Shown here: one piece after another, positions 47,751-59,278 of the stretch
Layout of the letters: each line of letters opens with the position of its first letter
How positions within the stretch are numbered: the stretch's first letter is position 1
From: Acorus gramineus
Taxonomy: Eukaryota > Streptophyta > Magnoliopsida > Acorales > Acoraceae
Direction of reading: 5' to 3'
DNA length: 64,000 nt
Assembly: GCA_030737835.1 (NCBI GenBank)
Contig: CM060856.1
Span: 9,899,670 to 9,963,669 of the forward strand
Made by a program: the position numbers and the translations under genes
The notes under the pieces: model-generated
Database searches by the model: none
The model's input: only the letters and a program-made list of their open reading frames with translations
Told to the model about the DNA's origin: nothing

Positions 47751-49958
47751 ATGGCGACCGGTCCAGGACTCGAGTCCCTTGTAGACCGTATGCACGCTTA
47801 CTCTCAATTATAGTTTTTGATTGTTCACTTTGAGAAAGAAAGAAAAACGATCTTGTGATGGTGGGGTTTATTGCCTATTAGGAAGAGTAAAAAAATTGTT
47901 GAACTTTCCGAATATAATCCATGTGTGCTAGTTCAGTAGTATGAGACTTGTTTTTGAATTTTGACATTAAAATTAGTCCTCTTTGTACAGAACTAATATC
48001 AGTCATCACGAATGATGGACGCAATATCGTGGTAAATTTTTGGACCATAGCTTCGATTCGTTTTTTTACTCTTAATTCCACTGTTGATGATCTTTTTTTT
48101 TTTTGTTGATGATCTTTTTTATAGGGATATTTGAAAGGCTTTGACCAGGCAACAAATATCATTCTTGATGAATCACATGAGCGTGTTTATTCCACAAGGG
48201 TTTGTTCATTTCTTCTGATATTTATCTACATTATATATGTAATTAGTGAGTCTGATTCAAACTAAGGGATGCATGTTTGTTACATTGAATCGAACTATCA
48301 TGAGTTTTTTTCTACAAGAAATTTCTGGTCCTTCATAGCTTGATCTGATGTAACTCTAGAACTTGCATAGGTGATCCGACAGTAGTAGAACTGTGATAGA
48401 TGGATTAGATTTTAATTTTGTGTGCCTGTTTGTGTCATGAATGTTGTTCTCTGTGATTCATTTATTTATGTTCTGTTTATCTACACTTAAAGTCTCCCCA
48501 AAAAATCGTTCAATAGAAAAATAAATTCACTCCTACTGTGGTTCTTTCTAAACTTTGTTAGATGTACTCCATAGTCAACTTTGTGTGATGGGATAGGGTT
48601 TATGTTGTTCTGGTTGTTTTTATAATTGCTCATTTTTCTTTCCTTTTCTTTGTGTTGCAATCTCCTTGTCAACCTTGATGGTGAAATGGTGATGTAGTCT
48701 TCACAAGTTTAGCCCTATAATTTTTATGTGAACTTGAGCCAATATCTTCACCGTGGATGTCAAATTTGCAGAACAGTTTATTCTGTGTGCATTTTATCAG
48801 TATATGATCCCTTTTTGTGTGTATGTGTGTGCGCGTGCGTGTGTGATTTTTTCATGTAGTCATCTCTACTCTAAGGAGTTGAGATCTATTTCATCAGGAT
48901 TTGCATATATCCAATTGTTTACATCTAAATTTTTGGTAGATGCTCCTTGTCACCTGTGCTGCATGTGATTGCAATAGCTCTCTATCCCTTTAACCTTGAT
49001 ACTGTGAATCCATTAGCCCAAATCATTGAGCTAGATTATTTTCCTTAAGTATGAGATATACTAATGTGCCAAAGGTGTTGTGAAACATACTAAATTGCCT
49101 AAGCTTTTATCCTTAACCCATTTTGGGTTATTGTTTTGCTGCCTGTTCCGAACAAATTTGGATTACATATTTATTCGCTAGTATAAAGAAACCCTGTCAA
49201 ATATATTTATTTTTATGAGTTAACCCCGTCAATATTGACCAAAACATTGATTGTGCTGTTGCAGGAAGGCGTCCAGCAGCTTGTGTTGGGATTGTATATC
49301 ATCAGGGGTGATAACATGTATGCTCTTTTTAAAATCATCCTTTGTTAGTATATGGAGCATGGATATGGATATGGGACACAGACACGACACAATACGGACA
49401 TGATGATACGGGAAATCTAAAAAAACCTAGGATATGGACACGACATTGCTATGGATATACAAGTAATTAATATCTTATATTATGTTTATTTGGAAAAATA
49501 GAGCACACATTCATAAACTATATAAATTAACACAACCACAATGGTTTGTCAATTACCAACTCCATTAAGATTTATAGTATCATTCGATTTTATGAGTATA
49601 AACCTTACAAATAATTGGTAATTTAAAAGTTTCAATGTTATGTCAAATACGTGCATCCAATATGTGCCCGAAATCTAGAAAATTATTTTTTGAATTTTGG
49701 ACACGGGAAGTGTCCAATATGTGTCCAACGTGTGTCGTGTTGTATCGCGTGTCCATTATGCGTCGAATACATGCACAACATGTCAACAGCTTGTCTGTCG
49801 TCTGTGGATAATTTTTTTTCCTTTCCCAACGTAACATCTGTGTCAACGTTCTTTTTTACTTGTACAGAAGCGTCATTGGAGAAGTAGACGACGAGCTCGA
49901 CAGCAAGCTACCCCTGTCGGAGCTAAGAGCACATCCCCTCAAACCTGTCATACACTAA
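47751..49958 (+). CDS. LSM8: Sm-like protein LSM8
   Basis: Five exons: 47751-47787, 47991-48031, 48125-48199, 49265-49317 and 49868-49958. They splice in phase to 98 residues, the usual LSM8 length. LSM8 replaces LSM1 in the nuclear LSM2-8 ring, which binds the U6 snRNA 3' end and supports pre-mRNA splicing. Sm1 motif: LISVITNDGRNIVGYLKGFD with ATNIILD. Sm2 motif: LGLYIIRGDNISVIG. The tail LSELRAHPLKPVIH is specific to LSM8. The start is the ATG giving MATGPGLESLVDQ, as in other plants. Each exon is under 100 bases. Exon 3 uses the donor GTTTGT. Intron 4 holds an inverted-repeat insertion that reaches close to the last acceptor. Confidence 0.96.
49357..49800. repeat. Inverted-repeat insertion in LSM8 intron 4
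   Basis: Left GGACACAGACACGACACAAT and right segments such as GTGTCCAACGTGTGTCGTGT are imperfect inverted copies about 350 bases apart, both built of GACAC/GTGTC units. Probably a non-autonomous DNA transposon; ends and target duplication are not resolved. Confidence 0.5.
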
Positions 49959-50814
49959 TGAATGATATGAATGGAATTGCAGTTCTTTTTACAGAGAAGA
50001 CTGATGCACTTCAGCCTTCCCTTGAATCCCTGAAACTTCTGTGATTGGGAGAACATACAGCATGCAATGGCCTTGTTTTCGTGTTGTGGTTATTATAATC
50101 CCTGTGTTGTTTTCTGCTTCCAACCACATTATAATTGCTGCTCCTTTAGAAGATCGTTTTGTAGCCTATATGGGCCGAATTGTCCAGTGAACCATCAATT
50201 GCATCTGATGAACTGGTGAATCTAAACAAGCTTTTAGGGTCTGATTAAGTTTTGGGAAAAGATACATATGGCCCTAATGGTAGTTCATACTTTTTTTAAA
50301 AAAAAAAAAATCATGCACTCTCCTTTTAAAGTGTATGATGTTATAAGAAATGATGTATATATTGAGATATAATAGTTTAATCATACACTATAATAGCGCA
50401 GTATACTGTACTATCATAGTGTATCGGACTGCAAGTGGTCTCCGGTGCCCTTATGTTTTGATCGCAGGTGAGTTTGTAATAACATAAGCAATTCTGTTTC
50501 CGATTTTATATTGGTCTTGTAATAAACGAAGTTCCTCTGTTCATTCATCTAATGGACACTTTTCCCTTTTGTGTTACCTTATATTAAAAAGTTTTTTTGT
50601 CTCTTTTTTTAGAACCTATTAAAACCTGTTTTAACCATCAAATCTGTTCCACCGCCGATTCAAACAGACCCATACCATGATAAAATTGCTTTTGGCTGCC
50701 ATTTTATTCACACATCTTCTGCTTTAAATCCACTGGTGACATTAATTTCACAAAGTAATATTATATAATTTCAAAATTAATGAGTTTTAACATCGTTAAT
50801 TTGTGAAATATTAT
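49959..50814. other. LSM8 3' flank
   Basis: Includes the probable LSM8 3' UTR. No other gene or clear repeat seen. Confidence 0.5.
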
Positions 50815-50957
50815 TTTATTTTTAAGTCCTTATAAACTATGTTATTTAGTGATCAGTTCCTGTAAACTATGTTATTTAGTGATTAATCCCTATAAAATAT
50901 GAAGAAGGGAGGAACTAATCACTAAATAACATAGTTTATATGGACTTAAAAATAAAT
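50815..50957. repeat. Small foldback repeat
   Basis: The phrase AAACTATGTTATTTAGTGAT occurs twice in direct order (near 50834 and 50864) and once inverted (about 50916-50937), with TTATTTTTAAGTCC and its complement at the outer ends. It can form a long hairpin. Confidence 0.85.
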
Positions 50958-51092
50958 CATATTTCACATATTAAGGGTATATGGACGAACGTTTGACGGA
51001 GAAATTAAAAATCAAATAGGCGGTTGAATACGAGGACTAAAAAATAAATATAAAAAATAAGGGATCGATCCTAAATAGACATATTTACAGGA

Positions 51093-52400
51093 GTTAAAAA
51101 TAAAAATCCCTCAGTTTTTTCATACAAACTTTTTTAATAGGTTTCAACACACGAAACCAAAAAAGCAAACCAAAGGCCAAAGTTCAATATAATCTTATAG
51201 AAAATTAAAATATCAACTTGAAAATAGGTTCAAAACGGGTTCTAGAATAATGATTTTTTCTTGGTTGAAAAGGACTTCAATGAATAGAAAGCTAAATTTG
51301 TTGAAGCTAAAATGATTTTATTGAAACTAAGGATCTGGCTGATTTGTCAACAGTTCCTTCTATTTTCAAAATTTAGATTAATTAACGATGTATCCAAATA
51401 ATCTCCCGTCAGTTGACACTCATAAATAGATCTTCAAAGATATAATTTTTGGATTTTTATTTTTAAGTCCATATAATTTATGTTAATTATTGATCCATCT
51501 CTCCCTTCTTAATATTTTTTTTTAAATCTCTAACTTCACACACATATATTATTTTTAGTCCATCCGTCATATGTACGTCTGCTTGAGCTGACGGATAGTT
51601 GAAATTCCTAAACTATCATTTGAAATTTTTATTTTGAAGTTCTTGTAAACTATGTCATGTAGTAATTTATCTCTCCCCTTTTCTTATTACATTTTAAGTC
51701 TTCAACTTCAAATGTCTTTTTTTATTAATAGTCTTTGCGCAAAACGTATGTATATTTGTGGTCAATAAATAGTTAAAATTCCTAAACTACTTACCGCCTA
51801 ATTAAAAGAAACCCTCAATGAAACCATTTGTGATATTTTTATAACTAGGATATCGATTTGCTAGTTAGCATATCTTTAAACTTCTATAATTTGATATTTC
51901 AAATCAATAATGGTGTGCAATGACGTAGTCAAGATTATATAACAGTGGAGGAAAACTCGATCATAGATCCTTCATGAATGAAATTTCAAATATAAATAAA
52001 TAAATAAAAACTAAAATAATGCAAATATAGTGTTGAATACATTGAAATTGTCACTCAACACCTAACAATGAAAATACAGTTTTGCCTTTAATATTTCACC
52101 AAATATTTTGTATATAATTCCAAATATCAAAATACCCACAAAATTTAAAGTTGAAGACTTAAAATGAATTATGAAGAAATGAGAGATTAATCACTAAATA
52201 ACATAGTTTACATGGATTTAAAAATAAAAATCTAATTTCACAAACTAACATCATATGGAAGATTCTTTAAATATTAAAATGAATGCTTGATGGAGGAACT
52301 TAAAAAAAAAAAAAAACAGGGCGTGTAAATTTAGGAAATGAAGAAAAATATGAGAAAGGATGGTTCGATAATTCGAGGGGCTTGAAAATAAAAATCCCCG
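51093..52400. repeat. Dispersed copies of the same foldback family, both orientations
   Basis: Variants of GGATTTTTATTTTTAAGTCC...TATGTTA occur at about 51449 and 51635, and inverted near 52190-52235, 51095-51112 and 52383. The outermost 51449/52235 pair could be one larger foldback of about 790 bases. No coding sequence. Confidence 0.6.
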
Positions 52401-52589
52401 TAGTTATACGTTATAACTGAAAAAAGCGATGAAAGAGTCCCCTGACGTGAATTTGTGAGGTGGAACCATCGGACGGCCGTAAAGCTATAGCTGACTTAAT
52501 CCAACGTTCCTGATTTTTTTATAAAACTATATATAAAAAAAGGCGACCTCTCTACACGTAAAATAGAAGATCAAAGAAACTCCAAAGCC

Positions 52590-52890
52590 AAAGCTGTTAC
52601 GATTTCAGATCTCGGGATGCAATCAATCAAAAGAAATAAAGAAACAAATCGAAGTAAAGATACAAAAATTTTATGTGGTTCGACAAATCTAGCCTACGTC
52701 CACGGAGTATACCAGAGATCAATCCACTATCAATGAGAAGTTTTTACAATGGTCACACCAAAGATAAAAACCCTAGAGCCTAATGAAAAATATGAGATGC
52801 CCTTTTATACTAACATCTCATTAAGGACAAAAAAGTCAATACACGAAAGACACCCCAAAAAATTTTCTGCGCACATCATCAGACTCCACA
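52590..52890 (-). mobile_element. Copia-type LTR fragment, minus orientation
   Basis: Contains TTTTATGTGGTTCGACAAAT and CTACGTCCACGGAG, the complement of the CCGTGGACGTAGG...GAACCACGTAAA segment found in many plant Copia LTRs. Ends and duplication not resolved. It lies just upstream of the TOM1-like pseudogene remains. Confidence 0.55.
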
Positions 52891-52994
52891 ATATATAACA
52901 AAAGCAAAGGTTTTCGTTGATTCAATTTCCGAGGTATTGTATTCATCGCTACTTCTTCTTGTTTTTTTTTTTAATGGTTGTTTTTGTTTCTGAA

Positions 52995-55900
52995 GAATTG
53001 TGAGAACGTGTCCTCGATGAGATGGTGAAGTTGATCGATGACCCCCAGACTGTTGTGAATAATCAATCAGAACAAGGCGCTTGTTATGATTGAGGCATGG
53101 GGGGAGGCATCGGATGAGCTCCGCTATCTACCAGTTTATGAGGAGACATACAAGGTATTTTGGGTGATCTAGAGTTTTTTGTTTAGCTAAATCAAGCTAC
53201 ATGGATGTGTCAGCTTTTACTTGGTTGGAATTTTATGTAAGTTGTTTTTGCTCTTGCAGAGTTTGAAATCTAGAGGCATTCGTTGACGAGAGTTTGTCTC
53301 CGTTGTTTACTCCACCGCGTTCCGCTGCCTCTCCAGATCTGAACTCTTATCTGCCACGGCAATCACAATACGATGCATGCACTTGTTCAGAGTTTTACTG
53401 AGGAACAAACAAAAGTGGCATTTGATGTTGCTCGGAACAGTGTTGAGCTTCTCTCAACAGTCCTGTCCTCGTCCCCACAGCAAGATGTTGTGCAGGTGAT
53501 TTGGTTTTATCACCTAATCTATTCTTCTCTACGGTCATTTATTTATTTCATATATAGATATCTTAATCTTGTCCACCATTGGAATTTATGATTAATCGTT
53601 AGTACTCCCATTTGCTCTTAATGCTTTTTTCTATTGTTTTAAGGTAACTGTCTCTTTATGCTTGTTTGATTACGTTGCATCATTTTATTGCATGACAACT
53701 TTTGTCTTGAATATTCTCGACATTTGAAATTATATTCGTATTGGTTTCTCGAATTGTTGGTTTGCTAGTGGCAGAAAGAGTGTGAAAATTGAAAATTGAC
53801 TGGATTCATCTTTTCACTTTACATATGCATTTTGCAGGTATGGATGTATGGTATCTGCACTAGTTTTTTTTTATATACTTGTCTACCTCTGTGTCTAAGT
53901 TATAGAGCTGGAATTGGCAAACGTCTAGAAACTTAACCTTGAGAAGAATATTTTTTGGGGGATGAAAGCTGACATATAAGGAATGTCACATAGAAATGAT
54001 TGAATATAAACTATAAAGGTGATACTTGTTCAATAATGGAGGTGATGCATGGTTGAAGTACGTGAAGGAGACCGTAACTAAGGGGATCTATCTGCGTTGA
54101 ATTTTTTGTCTTCTATACACCATAGCTAATTTGAGTTATTATTATTATCATGAAAATTTATTTTCTTTGAATTGGATCATCATAGTTTCATTTCTTTGTT
54201 CTCTCTGTCACCCCTCCTTCCATATCATCTCTATTATCTCCTCCCTGAGGTGCTGACTCTTCGTTGTTATGACTACTTCGGAGTTCAAGTTGTTTAGAAT
54301 AACATCATTTTGTAAACTGAACCAGAATTAAACTCGACGAGTTGGGTACGGGTTCGACCTTTCCGTGTTAAAAGGGCGGGTTGGGTTTGGTTCGAGTTAG
54401 CATCTTTCATTTTCGGGTTGGGTTGGATTGAGCTATATCGTGATCCAACCCGGCTGAATTGCAGCATTGTCAAGTCGGACTCAAAAATCTATTCATGATG
54501 CTAGCATCAAAAACAATCTATCATCAGTATTCCTGTCTTGTTAAGTTGCCATTGGCATGATCTATTTTTTCCCTATCTTCATCATGAATGATATATATTT
54601 ATTAATCTACACCGACATGAAACTTTATTGTTTAAATTTAACTTGAAAACCATTATGTCTTTAGATTCATGGAAAAAATTTATTCACGCATATTAAATCG
54701 ATACCTGTATATAAGATGCAATGTGTGTATCCATGCATATCAAAACCTTGCAAGCCATAATATGCTCTTACATGATTTTTTAGGCTGATATTTAGTAATT
54801 GAACCTCATTAGTTTTAATGATTATATACTATAAAATACACCTGTTTCAATGAAAAAAAATGCATGTATCACACGTTGGAGTTATATCTTATACACGATG
54901 AGATTCAAAACAGCCTTTTGTTGTGTTCACAGGACGATTTGACGACCACATTTAGTTCACCAGTGCCACCAGTCCCAACGCACCATACAGAGGATCATTG
55001 AGACAGCAGAAGACAATGACTCTCCCGTATGGCATGGAACATAAAGTAAGAATAATAAAAAATAACTAAGAATAGCTTAAAAAATTTGTTTGTTATAATA
55101 GAATAAACATCGATAATTATATCTGGATAATCTTGGATAAGGCTTGATAACTATTCTAAGGAAATGTTGGAATTGTTTATCAAGACATATCTATGTCAAT
55201 GAATAAAAATATTTTTCTCTGTCATTTTAAAAAATTTATCTCACCTAACAGTCTCACACAGATTTAAAAAACTGTCACATCTATTAAATCATTCATACAT
55301 CTTTCACACTATTCTCAGGGGGTATAGTTGTTATTTAAAAATTCATAAACTCTTATTCATCCCTTATCAACAATTTACCATCACTTTATCTAATGTAAAC
55401 CAAACAACGAAAAAGTCATTTTTACGTTTCCCAATGAGAATAACAGAAAAGACAACAAAACAAAAAGTTTCTTATTCAGCCTAAATTGTTATCTATCCCA
55501 ATATAACTATCAGGAGCGAATAACCCAATGTCACACTCCCGTATGGGGTGTGAGGCATTGCTCTTCAAGGCCTTTCTTAGGTTGACCAAAATTGAGTATT
55601 TATTTTTCCCTTCCTAACACTTTAAGTTTCACATCGGTTAAAACCACTTCATTGTGTCACCTTATACCTAGAGTCAAACCATTCCATTGTTGAGACTTGT
55701 TGAACCAAACCCCTACGCGCGCGCACACGAGGCCCAACCCATCAACCCGTGGGTTTGGATTTCTGGTGGAAAAACTAGTTAACCGGGCGTGCGCGCTCGC
55801 ACGTCGCGCCTGCACACGAGGCGGGCCGGGCCGGGCTGGGTTGCGGGCCACACTTGGGCGCGCCCGCATGCGCGCGCAGGGGGGGTGCAAATCCCTCTCC

Positions 55901-56630
55901 TCGGGCCACTCTGGGCCCTTTCCTCGGGCTTGGCCCGTTGCCTATATAAAGGTGTCAAATACGTCTCTCTCTACATCAACGAAAATCACAGTCCACCAAA
56001 AACACACTGTTCTTCTGTTACAAAAGAGTCTGTCCTTTCCATTCGTCTGGTTCTCTGATCTGAGCGTCTGAAAGGATCGCGCCTGTTCACTGTGGTCTCC
56101 TCGTAGCTCGCACCCCGAGGAGGCATAACCCTGGTGGTCGTATCTCTCAGTGGTAGGAGCCGTTCATCCCTGTGCGTGGGGGGACCTTATTCACCGAGGA
56201 CAGAGCGTCTCTATTCGTTTCTACCAAAACTGATATATTTTTCTAATCTTTTGTTCTTATTTGCAGAATATTTACTGTGTTTTCATATTGGTTTGAATTT
56301 GTGACCTTACTAAGTTCTTTGCATTGCCTTGATTTTAATAAAGATTAAACGTGAACGATAAGATCCAGACGGTCCTCTCCAAGTACGACGAGCTGAAGAA
56401 GCCCCCGGCGTGAGCCCGAGCCAGCGATGAAACCCGTCGCGGTTGAACCCGAGGAATCCCCCCGGGCTGCCAAAGAAGACGCCCTTGTCAGAAAACCGGC
56501 GGGTTCTCAGGGAGGACGACGCATCATGCATGACCTTGATGAGATGATCTTCGGGAAGAACGGGGAGGGGACATCGGATGGTCAGGAACCAAAGAAGGCA
56601 CAACACAGGGATGATTTGATCAACTTTTAG
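52995..56630 (+). pseudogene. Decayed TOM1-like (TOL, VHS/GAT domain) gene
   Basis: Exon-like blocks: 52995-53153 (VHS piece LDEMVKLIDDPQTVVNNQ, frameshift near 53068, then KALVMIEAWGEASDELRYL), 53260-53495 (SLKSRGI, deletion, TPPRSA, then SFTEEQTKVAFDVARNSVEL of the GAT domain), 54933-55026 (DDLTTT, extra base, VHQCHQSQRTIQRIIETAED) and 56345-56630 (LNVNDKIQTVLSKYDELKK, stop/frame change at 56413, tail DLDEMIFGKNGEGTS...DDLINF). Splice borders between blocks are kept, so this is a decayed genomic copy, not a processed one. The first part of the VHS domain is missing. About 1.3 kb of foreign DNA separates the last two blocks. TOL proteins are ubiquitin-binding ESCRT-0-like adaptors for membrane cargo sorting. 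At least four frame breaks make a working protein very unlikely. Confidence 0.9.
55529..56250 (+). mobile_element. LTR-like sequence inserted in the TOM1-like pseudogene
   Basis: A GC-rich block with AGTTTCACATCGGTTAAA (as in plant LTR U3 regions), a TATA box GCCTATATAAAGG near 55941 and a downstream leader-like stretch. It starts TGTCACACTCCCG and lies inside the 1.3-kb break of the pseudogene. The right end and target duplication are not clear. A solo LTR is the best guess. Open frames over it are Arg/Ala-rich artefacts. Confidence 0.45.
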
Positions 56631-56875
56631 GTGACTTTCTTCCCTAATCTCCACATTATACCTATATCTCTTATTGGTTTAATCTTATTTTTCTATAAAC
56701 AAAGCTGAGTTAGTATGGTTTGTGTTGATATTGGGTTTTCTTGCTTGCCAAATTACTGTTTTGTTTGAATGTAAAGGCTTGACATGTTTTTAATTTAATA
56801 CACACGCAGCAATGCATGGACTTGTTTGAGAGAGGCTTTCTGTTGTTGTTCTTACTTGCTATATTTTTTTTATTT

Positions 56876-57166
56876 TACGGGTGTGTTTGTGTAAAAGGGA
56901 AGGTGAAGGAAAATGAAAATTTTTATTTGACCACCCAAAATACAGTGTTTGTGTCAAATAAGGGAAATAAAAAAAATTTCATTACTTTCCCTTCCTATTT
57001 TATCTTATCAGAAAAAGTTAGAAAAAAATTTCCCTTCCCGTTAGGTAAGAATCTGAGAGAGTGATACAATTTTTTTTCTACCATATGCATAAACACTATA
57101 AGGGAAATTTTTTTAACTTTTCATCACTTTCTTGCATTTTCTTTTCTAATTTGTGCACAAACACAC
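56876..57166. mobile_element. Second copy of the GGGTGTRTTTGTG MITE family
   Basis: CGGGTGTGTTTGTG and GTGCACAAACACACC bound the element, with GGGAAA/TTTCCC tracts inside as in the SPP intron copy at 37815. The target duplication is not visible. Confidence 0.75.
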
Positions 57167-58851
57167 CTGCCTATATATGGATTTGTGTTTTTAATATTAA
57201 TATACGAGGTTCTGATCTGCTTATGAGTCGAATGAATGGATGTGTGTTGTATTAATTTTTGAATTTAGTCAATTTTTTTGGTGTTTTCATAGCAATCTCA
57301 TTTCATTAAGAGCATTTCTAACTGAAGTCTCTAAATATGAAGGGTTGACCTTTCATATTATGAGGAAATTTTTTGAGAGAGTTGTACTCCAATTATCATC
57401 TTTCATTTTTTCTTATCATATTTTAAATTATATAAAAACTCATTAATAAATATTATTAATATTAATTCATTTATATAAAAAACTATACCATTAAAAAGAT
57501 CTCATTAAAACCTTTAAAATGAGTCTAATATTAAATAGTTTTGAAGTTATTTTTAAATTAGTAATTTTTTAATTGAATAAAAGAGCGTAAGTCTTGAATA
57601 ATCAAATATATGAGGATTTATTTAAAATTAATTTTAATATAATTTAATATTAGTTTAATTTTGAAGGTTTCAATGAGACATTTCCAATGATAGTACATTT
57701 ATTAAAAATGGATTAGCGGGTTTAAATATATATTAAGTTGAAATAATTAGTGCACAAAATAAAAAGTGAAAAATGTTATTTTGAGGTGGCCTACCTCCAA
57801 ACTTGGAGAGTCAATATGAAGAGTGGTTGGAGTTGCTCTAACATGTACTCTCTGTTCTGGTGGTTTTTTTTTCTCCCGTAAGTGGGTCGAGTATGTATTT
57901 TATATTTTAATGAAATAATGTATTTTGTTATATGAAATATTCGTAAAGAAAAAAAAAATCAAAGTATGCCAACTGCATGCTTGCCAAAATGTAGAAGCTT
58001 GTGTAGTTTTTATTATTTGTTCGGTATTGTTGTCTTTTAAGCCTTTCTTAATAGAAGAATAGGTATGAAATATGATGAAAGCTCAAATTTTTTTTTGTAT
58101 GGAATATGTAATTATGAGTATGTCAGAATTAATAAGAATAAACTAGTATTGATAGGTCCCTTTTAGATGTTTATTCTACCCATTATTCCATTTGTATAAA
58201 AGGGATCTACACATTAAAATGAGGTCATTACTTTTTAAAAATCAGTGTTACGTGTTAAATTATTTTTTTACATTATAATATTATATAAATTATCATTCAT
58301 ATCTTATTCGTTTTTTATCCATTATTTACCACTAAATAACAAAAATTTTATTTTTGTTTTAATGAGAATGACTAAAAACACAACCTTATGTAAATTTATT
58401 TATTTTACTAGTATGGTTATTAATATTGAAATAATTATATAATTTAGAATAGTGTATGTCCCTATTTAAATGAGATTTAAAAGAATGTTTTGTTTTTCTA
58501 AACATGAAATATATGTTGCAACAATTATTAAAATAATCATCTAAACACAAAAAAAAAAAAAAAATCATTATATAAATGCTTATTTTAGAAAGAAAAAAAA
58601 AAGCAAAGAAAATAAGATGCTTTACCCAACGAAGTGGATGTCTCATAAAAATGAGACGGTGATCGGAACCGAAAAAACAAAAAAAAAAAACTGTGCGACA
58701 TCGACTTTTAAAAAGAAGAAGAATCACCTGACATATTCCTTTCTTTGAAATTTCACTGTTTTCTTCAAACTGTTCCATGTTAATCCAACGTGGCCTTAAT
58801 TTTTGTTTAATATATATAAACAATTCAAACGACTATATTCACTGGCATAAA
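57167..58851. other. AT-rich spacer
   Basis: No gene found. Low-complexity A/T tracts; the frame on the minus strand at 58386-58823 is Phe/Ile/Lys-rich and lacks any motif. Confidence 0.5.
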
Positions 58852-59278
58852 TAGGCCGGTAAATGAATCAAATCGTTCGGACTCAACTCGATTTGAATTC
58901 ATTCAAGCGTGTTTAATTAGATAAATGAGTGAATTTGAATAATTTTTAAAGCACTGTTATGCTCGGGTCCTCGATCGAGCTTTATTTTATGTTCAACTCG
59001 GCTTGTCTGTGTTATAAAAAGCTTAGTTGAAGTTTAACTTAACTCATTTGTAAAATCAAAACATTAAATTAATACAAAGTTATGCTCGTTTAGACTCATG
59101 AACTTAGTTCATTTAAGTTAAAATTTTATTTTCAATCTCTAAAAATCTTAAAATAAAAAATAATACTAGTTTTGTTGAAATTCGTAAACTTAACTCGACT
59201 CAGCTTACAACTCGTTTATAAACAAATCGAGTTTAAACATATTAAAATTTAACTCATTTGATTCGTTTAACATCCCTA
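58852..59278. mobile_element. Non-autonomous hAT-like element (427 bp)
   Basis: Left TAGGCCGGTAAATGAATCAA and right TTTGATTCGTTTAACATCCCTA (inverted TAGGGATGTTAAACGAATCA) form imperfect termini. The flanks GGCATAAA and AACATAAA are an 8-bp duplication with two changes. The interior carries AACTCGA/TCGAGTT subterminal repeats. Similar AATGAATCGAATCGAAC sequence lies in SKL2 intron 7 near 8510-8670. Confidence 0.75.

Noticed and set aside
54325-54490. GGGTTGGGTT/CCAACCCGG patch resembling a hAT subterminal region
   Set aside because: No terminal repeats or target duplication could be found; too degraded to call.
55657-56071. Arg/Ala/Pro-rich frames over the GC-rich insert
   Set aside because: They are produced by GCGC and GGCC repeats of the LTR-like sequence and occur in several frames on both strands.
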